Shown: positions 1 to 8,877 of the stretch, piece by piece
Numbering within the stretch: the stretch's first letter is position 1
How the letters are laid out: each line of letters begins with the position of its first letter
Assembly (NCBI RefSeq): GCF_026537325.1
Contig: NZ_JAFNMJ010000001.1
Span: 930,001 to 994,000, forward strand
From: Bifidobacterium sp. B4142
GTDB taxonomy: Bacteria > Actinomycetota > Actinomycetes > Actinomycetales > Bifidobacteriaceae
Reading direction: 5' to 3'
Length of the DNA: 64,000 nucleotides
Position numbers and translations under genes: made by a program
The notes under the pieces: generated by a model
The model's input: the letters and a program-made list of their open reading frames with translations, nothing else
What the model was told of the DNA's origin: nothing
Databases searched by the model: none

Positions 1-675
1 AGATGCAGCCATGGAGCAGCCGTAGCAGAGGGCGATCAGCCAGACATTGCGACTCCGTGCTGCGACGTTAAAGTACTTGAGCGGAGAATCGGTGGCTGGT
101 GGCAGATGCACTCCTTCAGGAGCGTCACGAATCAGAAAGACCCAGAGCAGGCTTGCCACCGTCAGGATGATAGCTGCGCTCAGATAGGAGTTGCGCACCG
201 AGAACCGGGGAGCAACCATTTGGGCCAGAATGACCCCGATGCCGGCCGATCCATAGAAGAATCCCATGGCAATCTGCGTCTGATCGCCGAACCAGACGCT
301 GAAGATCTTGACCAGATTGGCGTTCAAAGCCGCAATGCCGGCCCCCAGCAGGAACATTGAGAGCATCTGCAGCGGGAAGTTGAGGCCGAAGGTCCTGATG
401 TAGGCGCCGACCACGGCTATGGCCAGACCGGTCAGGACTACCTTCTTGGGGCCAACACGGTCACCGATGGTGCCCATGGGGATGCTGAGAAATACTGCAG
501 TCAACATGGGCATGAGCAGCAGCGTCGAGAATCCGGCTTGGTCGATGTGCAGCATGGGCATCAGGTAGACCGCCAGAGCGGATATCTGGTACTGCATGTA
601 GTTGGACAGGATGCCGATCAGGCAGACCACGGCCGCGATGACCCAGCGGTAATTGGATGATTTTCGAGTGTTCAT
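1..675 (-). CDS. MFS transporter (N-terminal part, cut by window edge)
   Basis: About 225 residues of a major facilitator superfamily permease are visible; the C-terminal half lies beyond base 1. The protein starts MNTRKSSNYRWVIAAVV and runs through at least six hydrophobic segments. The family loop between helices 2 and 3 is clear (MGTIGDRVGPKK, matching the MFS motif G-x3-D-R-x-G-x-R/K). It resembles small-solute antiporters of the CynX/NarK style more than sugar symporters, but the substrate cannot be read from sequence. The start ATG at 673-675 is preceded on the minus strand by a GGAGGGAGA ribosome binding site. It lies 36 bases downstream of the carboxylesterase on the same strand, so the two probably share a transcript. 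The pair suggests uptake or export of a compound that the esterase makes or consumes; this is inference. Confidence 0.85.
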   Translation of the reverse strand, partial: MNTRKSSNYRWVIAAVVCLIGILSNYMQYQISALAVYLMPMLHIDQAGFSTLLLMPMLTAVFLSIPMGTIGDRVGPKKVVLTGLAIAVVGAYIRTFGLNFPLQMLSMFLLGAGIAALNANLVKIFSVWFGDQTQIAMGFFYGSAGIGVILAQMVAPRFSVRNSYLSAAIILTVASLLWVFLIRDAPEGVHLPPATDSPLKYFNVAARSRNVWLIALCYGCSMAAS

Positions 676-711
676 GTTCTCTCCCTCCACGGTTTACGTG
701 GAACAGGCAGC

Positions 712-2235
712 TTAGTGACGGTCTCCATCCAACAGGCACTCCTCGAATGCCGGACGGAGCAGATCGATGTTCTCCTTGTTGACGTCCCGGCGCAGGTTCC
801 AGCCGTTTTCGTCGATGACCATGGTGTCTGGATGGTCGATGCTGTAGGGCTTCCAGGCATCGCCTACGCCGCTGACAGGATGGCCGGTGGCGGCGAAGGA
901 GCACCAGGCGTCGTTCATCTCGTCCGACAGATGCATGGGCGGCACCTCGCCGGTCAAGGTCTCGGGCAGGTCAGGCCGTTGGGTGTTATGCAGCACGAAG
1001 GGCAGTTCAATGGCATGGCATGATCCCATTCCGGGGATCTTGGAGGCGTAGGTGAACAGGTACTGGTAGACGGTGCTGTACTTGGACTGGTACTCGCACA
1101 TGAGGTTGGTGCCAACCCTGAAGCCGATCTGATTGGCGTACTCCAAGTAGCGCTCGGCGGGATCTTCTCCTGGGTGGGCCTGCTCCCAGAGCTTCTCGTA
1201 GTGTTCGGAGTCCAACTTGCCATCAAAGTGGAAGATAGCCTGGTGGTGCCAGAAGTCAGGCATTTCGTTGCCAAAGTCCTTGAAGTAGAGCTTCCAGTAG
1301 GCAAACTCGTCGGCGTTGCAGCCCAGCATGATCTCTACGTCCTTTGCGGCACCGTCCTTGAATGCCTGTAGGGGCTTGGCCGGAAGGTAGTCGCCATCGG
1401 TGGTGGGAGCGAAGATCAGCGAGATCTCATGGATGTGCTTGGTAAAGAACTCTCCGGTGAACTTCATCATGATGTCGCCGACAGGCAGGGCCGCCAGCTC
1501 CTGGGCAGTCTTGCAACCCATCATCTCCATGAACTCGCGTGCGTAGGGAGCCGTGGATTCCGGGGTGTTGTAGAGCTGGATGGGGCCGGATTCGCCGATG
1601 GCTCTTTGGAAGAGCCCCTTGGCAGCTGGAGCGACGGTCAGCAGCATAGTGGAGCCTGAACCGCATGATTCGCCAAAGAGGGTGACCCGGTCAGGATCTC
1701 CGCCGAAAGCGGCGATGTTCTCCTGAATCCACTGCAGGGCGGCGACCTGGTCCATGAGTCCCAGATAGCCTGACTGCCGGTATTCGTCGCCCCCAGGCAA
1801 TCCGGCCAGGTTCATGTACCCGAAGAGGTTGACCCGGTAGTTGATGGTGACATAGACGACATCGTTGCGCTTGGTGAAGTTGCTTCCGTCGTACATGGGG
1901 TCGGACGAACCGCCCTCCACGTATGCGCCGCCGTGGATGAAGACCATGACGGGCAGCCTTTGGGCGCCCTCATGGCCGACCCAGACGTTCAGGGTCAGGC
2001 AGTCCTCGCTCTGCTGGCGGCGTGAGGCATACATAACTGGGTCGTATTTTTGCAGGGCGGAATCCCCGAAGTGAGTGCAGTCGTAGTCGCGGTGCTCGGG
2101 ATCCAGATGCTCCGGGGCCTTCCAGCGGCGTGCGCCCACGGGAGGTTTGGCGTAGGGGATGCCCAGGTAGGCGACAGTCCCCTGAGAGGTGGTGATGCCA
2201 TGGTAGGTGCCAAATTCTGTGGTGACAGTTGGCAT
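712..2235 (-). CDS. Type-B carboxylesterase/lipase family protein
   Basis: This 507-residue protein has the length and layout of bacterial type-B carboxylesterases (alpha/beta hydrolases of the COesterase family). The oxyanion-hole motif HGGAY is near residue 101. The nucleophile elbow GESCGSG puts the catalytic Ser at about 190, the probable acid is Glu310 (NADEF) and the probable His is 407 (SCHAIELPFV). There is no signal peptide, so it should be cytoplasmic. Family members hydrolyse short-chain carboxylic, aryl or acetyl esters; the true substrate is unknown. The residue after the nucleophile is Cys, where most relatives have Ala. Start ATG at 2233-2235 follows a GGAAAGGAA ribosome binding site. 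It is the first gene of a minus-strand pair with the MFS transporter and is divergent from a MerR regulator. Confidence 0.9.
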   Translation of the reverse strand: MPTVTTEFGTYHGITTSQGTVAYLGIPYAKPPVGARRWKAPEHLDPEHRDYDCTHFGDSALQKYDPVMYASRRQQSEDCLTLNVWVGHEGAQRLPVMVFIHGGAYVEGGSSDPMYDGSNFTKRNDVVYVTINYRVNLFGYMNLAGLPGGDEYRQSGYLGLMDQVAALQWIQENIAAFGGDPDRVTLFGESCGSGSTMLLTVAPAAKGLFQRAIGESGPIQLYNTPESTAPYAREFMEMMGCKTAQELAALPVGDIMMKFTGEFFTKHIHEISLIFAPTTDGDYLPAKPLQAFKDGAAKDVEIMLGCNADEFAYWKLYFKDFGNEMPDFWHHQAIFHFDGKLDSEHYEKLWEQAHPGEDPAERYLEYANQIGFRVGTNLMCEYQSKYSTVYQYLFTYASKIPGMGSCHAIELPFVLHNTQRPDLPETLTGEVPPMHLSDEMNDAWCSFAATGHPVSGVGDAWKPYSIDHPDTMVIDENGWNLRRDVNKENIDLLRPAFEECLLDGDRH

Positions 2236-2301
2236 GATTTTCCTTTCCAGGAGGTAATGATCGGTCGGCGGCTGTGTCCCCGTCGACCTTGGATAAATGT
2301 C

Positions 2302-2332
2302 ACCCTATGGCCTGGTGTCAGCCGAAGGTCAA
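2302..2332 (-). promoter_or_regulatory. Candidate MerR-type promoter for the esterase-MFS pair
   Basis: On the minus strand a -35-like TTGACC (2327-2332) is followed by a 19-base spacer and a weak -10 TAGGGT (2302-2307). A 19-20 base spacer is the hallmark of promoters activated by MerR proteins. An imperfect inverted repeat TGTCACC-N9-GGTGTCA (2298-2320, six of seven pairs) fills most of the spacer. The position about 70 bases ahead of the esterase start and the divergent MerR gene both fit. The -10 is poor, so this is a candidate only. Confidence 0.35.
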
Positions 2333-2391
2333 ATCGGGTGGAAGGGCAGTGTGCAGCTTTGGGTCTGAAGATTCATATAGGGGGCAAAACA

Positions 2392-2436
2392 CTGACAGAA
2401 CGAGGATTTCAGGCTGATACGATGGATTACGTCCAT
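2392..2436 (+). promoter_or_regulatory. Candidate promoter and palindrome ahead of the MerR gene
   Basis: CTGACA (2392-2397) and TACGAT (2418-2423) are separated by 20 bases, again a long MerR-like spacer. A perfect inverted repeat ATGGA-TTACG-TCCAT (2422-2436) starts within the -10. This could be an autoregulatory site for the MerR gene that begins at 2502. Confidence 0.3.
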
Positions 2437-2501
2437 AAAGATGCAGGGGAGGGGAGTATGGAAAACCCTAGGGTCGGACCAGACCCGTGCAGGAGGCAGC
2501 C

Positions 2502-3374
2502 ATGGAAGCCGAGGTAGATGACACAGAGAGCCTGATCGAGGAGGGCTACACCATCCGTCAGACGGCACGCTTGTACGACATCACCACTGAGACCCTGTAT
2601 TACTACGAGCAGATCGGGCTGGTGGTGCCCCGACGCAATCCGGTCAACGGTTATCGACTTTATGGGCCGAACGACTTTGCTCGGCTCAACGTCATACAGG
2701 CCCTTCGGAAGCTGGATTTCAGCCTGGACCGCATAGGACATTACTTGAAAAATCGCACCTTCGATGCCACCCTCTCGCTGATTGACGAGGAGGTGGAACG
2801 TGTTGACAGCCAGATGCGGTATTTGGCCTCCATCAAGCGTGGCCTCTTGAGCAGCCTGCAGAAGTATACGCATGCCATGACTTCCATATCCCCGGCACGG
2901 ACCGTAATCGTCCACCGTCCCTTGCGTCACTGCGCCCTGGTGGCGGACCACATGATCGGCTACGACAGGATACCCTTCGCATTCGCCCACTACACGGCAC
3001 TGCACCACGAGACGCTGCAGATCCTCAATACGCTGACCTGTTATCAAGTGGATGCTTCACGTCCGGTCAAGGGCTGGTTCCCGCCCAAGGCCATCCTGCT
3101 CTACTGCCCCGATCCAGGGTTTAGCGGTGATTATGATCTGCCAGCCGGCACCTATGCCTCCTGCACCTTTGTGGGCAGTTTTGCTCGCTGCAGACAAATC
3201 CATGGCAAGATGCTCGAAGATCTAAAGACCATGGGCTACCGTGTGGACGGAGATCCCTTGGAGTTCTGCCTCATCGGCGAATACGAGTCCAATGACTTCG
3301 ATGAATATGTGAGCAGGATGGAGATCCCTGTAGTCTCCAACGACCTGGAATCGAGTGTCCGGAACGGGAGTTGA
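2502..3374 (+). CDS. MerR-family transcriptional regulator with GyrI/BmrR-like ligand domain
   Basis: The N-terminal region carries a MerR winged helix-turn-helix (YTIRQTARLYDITTETLYYYEQIGLV, followed by NGYRLYG). A helical linker follows, then a C-terminal domain of about 160 residues that resembles the GyrI-like/BmrR effector fold (LPAGTYASCTFVGSF is the clearest stretch). Such regulators bind small hydrophobic ligands and activate promoters with long spacers. The start chosen is ATG 2502 because AGGAGG lies five bases upstream; an in-frame GTG at 2487 lies ahead of that site. It is divergent from the carboxylesterase/MFS pair, its probable target. Its last six codons and stop overlap, on the opposite strand, the 3' end of tRNA-Leu, which is unusual and may mark a recombination junction. 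Confidence 0.88.
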   Translation: MEAEVDDTESLIEEGYTIRQTARLYDITTETLYYYEQIGLVVPRRNPVNGYRLYGPNDFARLNVIQALRKLDFSLDRIGHYLKNRTFDATLSLIDEEVERVDSQMRYLASIKRGLLSSLQKYTHAMTSISPARTVIVHRPLRHCALVADHMIGYDRIPFAFAHYTALHHETLQILNTLTCYQVDASRPVKGWFPPKAILLYCPDPGFSGDYDLPAGTYASCTFVGSFARCRQIHGKMLEDLKTMGYRVDGDPLEFCLIGEYESNDFDEYVSRMEIPVVSNDLESSVRNGS

Positions 3375-3444
3375 ACCCGTACGCCTGTATATATATAGGC
3401 ACTAGCACCTCAAGCTAGCGCGTCTACCATTCCGCCACCCGGAC
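3356..3444 (-). tRNA. tRNA-Leu (anticodon GAG)
   Basis: Read on the minus strand, an 89-base tRNA with a long variable arm folds cleanly. The acceptor stem is GTCCGGG/TCCGGAC with discriminator A. The D-arm is TGGCGGAATGGTAGACGC, the anticodon stem-loop is CTAGC-TTGAGGT-GCTAG, and the T-arm contains GGGTTCAACTCCC. The anticodon GAG reads CTC/CTT leucine codons. CCA is not encoded. The class II variable arm (GTGCCTATATATATACAGGC region) is unusually AT-rich. The 3' 19 bases overlap the end of the opposite-strand MerR gene. Confidence 0.95.
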
Positions 3445-3563
3445 AGGTGCGTAATTGCAACGGAAATAATCATAGCATCTTGGGCGGAATCACGCACTGA
3501 GCGATTGGGGGAGCGTGTCGTCATGGAGAGTGCTTTTTCGGCGGCGGGCTGTAGCCTAACACC

Positions 3564-4364
3564 ATGACTGCACCCCTCTTCCTGCTGGATCCCGATCACG
3601 ATGATTCCCCACTGGCCAGCGATGAGCTCCATGCTGGCTGGCGTCTGACTCTGCCCGAGCACGTTTGTCGCCATGCCTTGGGTTCCATGAGGCTGAGGAA
3701 CGGGGACCAGCTGGATCTATCAGACGGGAGCGGACTGCGCATCAGCGCCCTGGTCAGAGATGCCTCAACCGGCCTGGTGGAGGTCACCGCTGTGGGCCGG
3801 CAGGCGCCTCCCGAGAAAGAACTGATTCTGGTCCAGGCCCTGGCTAAGGGCGGCAGGGACGAGCAAGCCATAGATATGGCCACCCAGATCGGCGTGGATA
3901 AAGTGATGCCCTGGCAGGCTGATCGGTCCATAGCCAAATGGAGGCCAGGCCGCAACGACCGGCACTGGCAGGCCGTCTTGGAAGCAGCCACTGAGCAGAG
4001 CCGGAGGGCCTACCGTCCTCGGCTGCTGGGCAAGGTGGACAGCCGTGGTCTGGGCGCCTGGTGTCGGAAGGCGACCGATGAGGGAGGCCTGGTCCTGGTG
4101 CTGCACCAGGACGCCGACCTTGGTTGGGATGCGGTCCGCAAACGCGTAGACAAGCTGCCAGAGAGCTCGTCGGTCGCCGTGGTTGTGGGTCCTGAAGGCG
4201 GAATTGCCGATCAGGAGGTCCAGACCATGATAAGGGAGGGGGCCCTGGCAGTCCGGTTGGGGGACAATATCCTCCGGGCTGCCCTGGCTGGACCTGTGGC
4301 CCTGACCCTGCTGGCGGACATGCTGGGTCGCTGGAAGTCAGAGGCCCCTGAGCCCAGCGCATGA
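3564..4364 (+). CDS. rsmE: 16S rRNA (uracil-1498-N3)-methyltransferase RsmE
   Basis: This 266-residue SPOUT-class methyltransferase methylates N3 of U1498 in 16S rRNA using S-adenosylmethionine. An N-terminal PUA-like RNA-binding region (about 1-80) is followed by the knotted catalytic domain with the SAM-binding stretch VVVGPEGGIADQEV and the C-terminal LGDNILRAALAG. Relatives usually carry R-T/A-E-T-A in that last motif; here it is R-A-A-L-A. No ribosome binding site precedes ATG 3564, but a -10-like TAGCCT sits at 3552-3557, so the mRNA may be leaderless. It heads a run of RNA-related genes (HIT, phoH, ybeY, era). Confidence 0.93.
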   Translation: MTAPLFLLDPDHDDSPLASDELHAGWRLTLPEHVCRHALGSMRLRNGDQLDLSDGSGLRISALVRDASTGLVEVTAVGRQAPPEKELILVQALAKGGRDEQAIDMATQIGVDKVMPWQADRSIAKWRPGRNDRHWQAVLEAATEQSRRAYRPRLLGKVDSRGLGAWCRKATDEGGLVLVLHQDADLGWDAVRKRVDKLPESSSVAVVVGPEGGIADQEVQTMIREGALAVRLGDNILRAALAGPVALTLLADMLGRWKSEAPEPSA

Positions 4365-4461
4365 AGTCGCACGCAATATACATCCTCGACAATAAGATGG
4401 AAAACAGCGAAAACACCAAAAACAGCAATTTCGGCAAACAGTAAGGAAGCAAGGAGTGGTC

Positions 4462-4809
4462 ATGAGCGATGACGATCGACAGGAGGACTGCATTTTCTGC
4501 AGAATCGTGGCAGGGGAGGTCCCCAGCGAAAAGGTCTATGAGGATGAGACCGTCTACGCTTTCAAGGATGCCAACCCCAAGGCCGCCGTCCATGTCCTGA
4601 TCGTCCCGCGTCACCACTATGCGTCGGTGGCCGACCTGGCCAAGGCTGATCCTGACACTCTGGCCCACATCGTCCAGGTGGCGCAGCAGATCGCCGATCA
4701 GGACTATCATGGAGCCTACCGGCTGATTTTCAACACGGGGGAGGATGCCGGCCAATCAGTCTTCCATGTCCACGCACACGTCCTGACCGGACAGGTGTTG
4801 CCCGAGTGA
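4462..4809 (+). CDS. HIT-family nucleotide hydrolase/transferase
   Basis: A 115-residue histidine-triad protein of Hint type. The N-terminal CIFCRIV and the C-terminal catalytic triad HVHAHVL are both present. Hint proteins hydrolyse adenosine phosphoramidates and similar nucleotide conjugates; the cellular role is poorly defined. ATG 4462 is chosen over an in-frame GTG at 4456 because AAGGAG (4451-4456) lies five bases ahead of the ATG and overlaps the GTG. It follows rsmE after 97 AT-richer bases and precedes phoH by 40 bases, so co-transcription with phoH-ybeY-era is likely. Confidence 0.92.
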   Translation: MSDDDRQEDCIFCRIVAGEVPSEKVYEDETVYAFKDANPKAAVHVLIVPRHHYASVADLAKADPDTLAHIVQVAQQIADQDYHGAYRLIFNTGEDAGQSVFHVHAHVLTGQVLPE

Positions 4810-4849
4810 CGCCCGTGTTCACCATCGTCATCGTGCAGGAAGGGAATCC

Positions 4850-5965
4850 GTGGCGGTAACTACGCGAACCCTGGAGATTCCGGAGGGGATCGACCCGGTT
4901 CAGGTGCTGGGGCCGGAGGATGCAGTCATCGACAGGATTGAGCGCGCCTTCCCGGCAGTGTCCATCCTGGTTCGTGGCAACCAGATCATGCTGCAGGCTC
5001 AGGACCGGCAGGGGGACGTTCAGGCGGCTCAAATACGGGATCTGCTGACCGAACTCATGCAGACAGCCGACCAGGTCCCAGTGGATGCCGATCAGGTGGG
5101 GCGAATACTGGACCATCGCCGCTTGGGGACGGCCGACGCAGCCGATTACTCCCCTCCAGAAGGGCGGACAATTAACATTACAGACCGCAATTATCAGGAG
5201 ACAGCCATTGCAGAGTCCGAGGGGGACAACACACTGGAAGGCATCAGCCAACTCCGCCAGGCGGCCCCCGCTGCAGTTCGTCGCCGCCCTCTGACCCAGG
5301 CCTCCAAGGGTCCGATCAGGCCCAAGACTGCTGGCCAGTCTGCTTACGTGGCCGCCATTGAAACGCATACCATCACTTTCGGCATCGGCCCGGCCGGCAC
5401 CGGCAAGACCTATCTGGCGGTGGCCAAGGCTGTGCAGGAATTCCGGGCCGGGCGCATCGGGCGTATCATTCTGACCAGGCCTGCCGTGGATGCGGGGGAG
5501 AGCCTGGGCTTCCTGCCTGGCACCCTCAATGAGAAGGTAGACCCCTATCTGCGGCCCCTCTACGATGCCCTGGCTGACATGCTGGGCACCTCGCGGCTCC
5601 ATCGGCTTCTGGCTGATGAGACCATTGAGGTTGCCCCGTTGGCCTACATGCGCGGGCGTACCCTGAACGATGCCTTTGTGATCCTGGACGAAGCGCAAAA
5701 CACCACCCGCAGGCAGATGAAGATGTTCTTGACCCGTCTTGGATTCAACACCAAGATGGTCATCACCGGCGACGTCACCCAGGTGGATCTGGGCGGGCCC
5801 GCATCTGGTTTGGCCACTATAGAACAGGTGCTGCACGGCATCAACGATATTGCCTTCGTACACCTGCAGGCGGCCGATGTTGTGCGCAACCGACTGGTTG
5901 GGCAGATTGTCCGGGCCTACGACCGCGCCGATCAAGCCAGCAACCGGGGACGGGAGCAGGCATGA
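4850..5965 (+). CDS. phoH: PhoH-family ATPase (YbeZ type)
   Basis: A 371-residue P-loop NTPase. The Walker A is [11 protein letters not shown] near residue 180 and the Walker B is ILDEAQNTT. The N-terminal ~120 residues form the KH-like region typical of actinobacterial PhoH. In other bacteria YbeZ works with YbeY in rRNA processing and RNA quality control, and here ybeY is the next gene, overlapping by four bases (ATGA). GTG 4850 is taken as start, with AGGAAGGGAA just upstream. The name refers to phosphate-starvation induction in E. coli; no Pho box was seen here. Confidence 0.93.
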   Translation: MAVTTRTLEIPEGIDPVQVLGPEDAVIDRIERAFPAVSILVRGNQIMLQAQDRQGDVQAAQIRDLLTELMQTADQVPVDADQVGRILDHRRLGTADAADYSPPEGRTINITDRNYQETAIAESEGDNTLEGISQLRQAAPAAVRRRPLTQASKGPIRPKTAGQSAYVAAIETHTITFGIGPAGTGKTYLAVAKAVQEFRAGRIGRIILTRPAVDAGESLGFLPGTLNEKVDPYLRPLYDALADMLGTSRLHRLLADETIEVAPLAYMRGRTLNDAFVILDEAQNTTRRQMKMFLTRLGFNTKMVITGDVTQVDLGGPASGLATIEQVLHGINDIAFVHLQAADVVRNRLVGQIVRAYDRADQASNRGREQA

Positions 5966-6516
5966 GCGTAGAAGTGACCAACGAGACCCAATGGCTGATC
6001 GATGCCAAGACCTTCTCCGACTTGGGGGTATGGGTACTGGACCAGATGCGGGTGAGCACCCAGTCCGACATGACCATCATCTTCAACGATCCCGAGCCCA
6101 TGGCGGTGCTGCATGAGCGCTGGATGAACCTGGACGGTCCTACCGATGTCATGAGCTTTCCCATGGACGAGCTGCGCCCCGGCGATGAAAACCATCGGCA
6201 GGAGGGAATCCTGGGCGATATCGTCATCTGCCCCTGGGTGGCGGCGCAGCAGGCCTTGGCAGCCGGCCATTCCACCATGGAGGAGATGCTGTTGCTGGCC
6301 ATCCACGGTACCCTGCATCTGCTGGGGTATGACCACGTCAGCAGGGAGCAGGAGGCGCAGATGTTTGGATTGCAGCGCCAACTCCTGTTGACCTTTTTGG
6401 CCTTGCGCCAAGGGCCCATCACGGATGCCGCGCTGCCGGCCGGGGCCACCAATGCTCTGGAGATCTATGAGCGGTACGGCCGCGATGCCCATCAGGGAGG
6501 CAAATCCCATGAGTGA
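5962..6516 (+). CDS. ybeY: Endoribonuclease YbeY (rRNA maturation factor)
   Basis: A 184-residue metalloprotein with the zinc-binding motif [11 protein letters not shown] near residue 110 that defines the family. YbeY is a single-strand endoribonuclease needed for 16S rRNA 3'-end processing and 70S quality control. It starts at an ATG overlapping the phoH stop, so translation is coupled. A C-terminal tail of about 30 residues runs past the usual domain. The CNNM/CorC-like gene begins inside its last codons. Confidence 0.95.
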   Translation: MSVEVTNETQWLIDAKTFSDLGVWVLDQMRVSTQSDMTIIFNDPEPMAVLHERWMNLDGPTDVMSFPMDELRPGDENHRQEGILGDIVICPWVAAQQALAAGHSTMEEMLLLAIHGTLHLLGYDHVSREQEAQMFGLQRQLLLTFLALRQGPITDAALPAGATNALEIYERYGRDAHQGGKSHE

Positions 6517-7921
6517 GCGGACCATCGCCGCCCTGGTGATCATGGCTTTGGCCGTAATCGCCCTGGTCGTGCTCTCCCTGGCGCTTGCCGAGGCCCAGGG
6601 TGCACTCAACCGGGTGACCCGATCCAGTCTCAACAATTTGATCTTGGGATTGCAGACCGATCAGGAACTCAGCCAGTTCTCTAGGATGAAGCGAATCGAC
6701 CGTATTCATCGGGCCCAGAGTCTGATCTCCCAACGGCAGGTGACCGGAAGCGCCTGTGCCTTTTTCCGCATCATCTGCGACATCATGGTCGGCGTCCTGG
6801 TGGCCAGCATGGCTGCTCTTGGCGGCCTGTCCCTCTGGGAGCAGCTGCTGTGTGGAGTGGTCATGGCCATCCTGGTGGCCGCCGTCTCCGTCACCCTGGG
6901 TCCGCATGGCCGCTCCCGCCAGCCTATGGAAACGCTGCTCAAGCACGTGCGTCTGGTCGGGCTGGCCGTTCTTCTGACGCCTTTCAAGCATCGGCGGCAG
7001 GCTGAGGCCCGTTCCCGCAAAAACCATCGTGGCGACCTTTCCGACGACGAGGAACTGGAGAAGATCCAGATCGAACAGGGCCGTGCCATGGTCGACCAGC
7101 TGGTGGAGGCCGGCGCCTTCGATCCGGAGATCTCCGAGATGCTGAAGAACGTGCTGACCCTGTCGACTACGCTTACCCGGGAGATCATGGTTCCTCGCAC
7201 CGATATGATCTGCATCTCCAAGGATGCCACTTTGGATTCGGCCCTGAAGCTCTTCTCCCGGTCGGGATTCTCCCGCATTCCCGCCATTGGCGACGACGTG
7301 GATGACCTGGTCGGCATCGTCTACTTGAAGGATGTGGTCCGCGCCCTGGCCTTTAGCCGTAAGGGCGACAGATCGATCGCCTCCATCATCCGTCGGCCCG
7401 TCCTGGTGCCTGAATCCAAGCCGGTGGACGACCTCTTCCACTACATGCAGCGCTCCCGCCACCACCTGGCTGTGGTCGTGGACGAATACGGGGGCATCGC
7501 CGGCCTGGTCACCATTGAGGACGCCATCGAGCAGATCGTGGGCGAGCTGGAGGACGAGCATGACCAGGTCCAGCACGATGAGCCCAAGCAGATCGGCCCA
7601 CACACCTGGCAGTTGCCGGTCCGCACGCCCATTGCCGACCTGGAGGAGCTCTACGAGATCACCATCGACGAGGACGATGTGGATACGGTCTATGGCCTGC
7701 TGACCAAGCTGCTGGGCTCCGTGCCAGTCTCAGGCTCATCGGCAGTGACCCGAGGAATCAGGCTGACCGCAGGAGAAGCCGTGGGTCGCCGCAAGAAGAT
7801 CGCCACCATCGTGGTCGAGCCAGCCAACGGATCCAGCATCGCCCTGGAGGACGGTGTAGGGCAAGAAGACCAACAGGCCGACGGGGATCAACCCGGGCAG
7901 GGCAGTCAGGAGAATTCATGA
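6509..7921 (+). CDS. CNNM/CorC-family (HlyC/CorC) membrane protein with CBS domains
   Basis: A 470-residue protein. The N-terminal DUF21-type membrane region has a first helix at about residues 5-27 and further segments at about 85-135. Next comes a CBS-domain pair that begins after [14 protein letters not shown]-terminal CorC_HlyC domain contains the stretch [10 protein letters not shown]. Family members are linked to magnesium or cobalt efflux and tolerance. ATG 6509 is chosen because AGGGAGG lies at 6494-6500; the reading frame is open further upstream inside ybeY. The gene overlaps ybeY by 8 bases and era by 4. The phoH-ybeY-corC-era order is conserved in many bacteria. Confidence 0.9.
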   Translation: MSERTIAALVIMALAVIALVVLSLALAEAQGALNRVTRSSLNNLILGLQTDQELSQFSRMKRIDRIHRAQSLISQRQVTGSACAFFRIICDIMVGVLVASMAALGGLSLWEQLLCGVVMAILVAAVSVTLGPHGRSRQPMETLLKHVRLVGLAVLLTPFKHRRQAEARSRKNHRGDLSDDEELEKIQIEQGRAMVDQLVEAGAFDPEISEMLKNVLTLSTTLTREIMVPRTDMICISKDATLDSALKLFSRSGFSRIPAIGDDVDDLVGIVYLKDVVRALAFSRKGDRSIASIIRRPVLVPESKPVDDLFHYMQRSRHHLAVVVDEYGGIAGLVTIEDAIEQIVGELEDEHDQVQHDEPKQIGPHTWQLPVRTPIADLEELYEITIDEDDVDTVYGLLTKLLGSVPVSGSSAVTRGIRLTAGEAVGRRKKIATIVVEPANGSSIALEDGVGQEDQQADGDQPGQGSQENS

Positions 7922-8871
7922 CCAAGGAAGAACACAGTGATGCCAAGGCGCCGGTCCACCGATCGGGGTTTGTGGCAGTAGTAGGCCGACCCAATGTGGG
8001 CAAGTCCACGCTCATGAACGCCCTGGTAGGCAGGCCCATCGCCATCGCCTCCTCCCGGCCGGAGACCACCCGCAAGGCTATTCGAGGGATTATGACCCGC
8101 CCTGAGGCCCAGGTGGTCTTGGTGGATACCCCGGGCATTCACCGTCCGCGCACCCTGCTGGGCCAGCGGCTCAACGACGTGGTGGAGGCCTCCCTGTCGG
8201 ACGTGGACGCCATTGCTTTTTTGTTGCCTGCCGACCAAGCCATAGGCCCTGGCGACCGTCGCATTCTCAGCCGGCTGCGGTCCGACTTCGCCCGCAAGGA
8301 CAAGGACGGCAAGTGGATCTGGCGAAAGCCCCTGATCGCCATAGTGACCAAGATCGACCAACTGGGCAAGAGCCAGCTGGTGGACAAGCTTCTGGAGATT
8401 GGCGTCTTTGCAGACTTCTCTCAGATCGTTCCGGTCAGTGCCATGGAGGCTGACAACGTGGACGAGGTGGCACAGGTTTTGATTGATGCCATGCCCGAGG
8501 GCCCCCAGCTCTACCCTGACGACCAGCTGACCGAGGAGCGTCCAGAAGATATGATCGCCGAGATGGTTCGCGGAGCCTACCTGGAAGAGCTCAACGACGA
8601 GCTACCCCATTCCCTGGCCGTCCGTGTGGAGTCCATCGAACCGGATCCGGAGGGCGGACGCGACACAGTTCAGATCGGCATTTATGTAGAGCGCGACTCC
8701 CAGAAGCCCATCGTCATCGGGCGTGGGGCCGAGCATCTGGTGCGGGTGAAGAAAAAGCTGCGTACTGCCGTCAACCGGACCATGGGTCGCAAGGTCCGGT
8801 TGGATCTGCACGTCAAGCTGGCCCGCAACTGGCAGACCGACCCCAGGCAGCTGGATCGCCTGGGGTTCTGA
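7918..8871 (+). CDS. era: GTPase Era
   Basis: A 317-residue GTPase that binds the 3' end of 16S rRNA during 30S assembly. The G1 motif is GRPNVGKST, G3 is DTPGIH, G4 is TKID and G5 is VSA. The C-terminal KH domain contains VIGRGAEHLVRVKKK. The start ATG overlaps the stop of the upstream gene (ATGA). Its stop is only six bases from the stop of the convergent acyl-CoA ligase gene, leaving no room for a terminator between them. Confidence 0.96.
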   Translation: MTKEEHSDAKAPVHRSGFVAVVGRPNVGKSTLMNALVGRPIAIASSRPETTRKAIRGIMTRPEAQVVLVDTPGIHRPRTLLGQRLNDVVEASLSDVDAIAFLLPADQAIGPGDRRILSRLRSDFARKDKDGKWIWRKPLIAIVTKIDQLGKSQLVDKLLEIGVFADFSQIVPVSAMEADNVDEVAQVLIDAMPEGPQLYPDDQLTEERPEDMIAEMVRGAYLEELNDELPHSLAVRVESIEPDPEGGRDTVQIGIYVERDSQKPIVIGRGAEHLVRVKKKLRTAVNRTMGRKVRLDLHVKLARNWQTDPRQLDRLGF

Positions 8872-8877
8872 TCGTGC

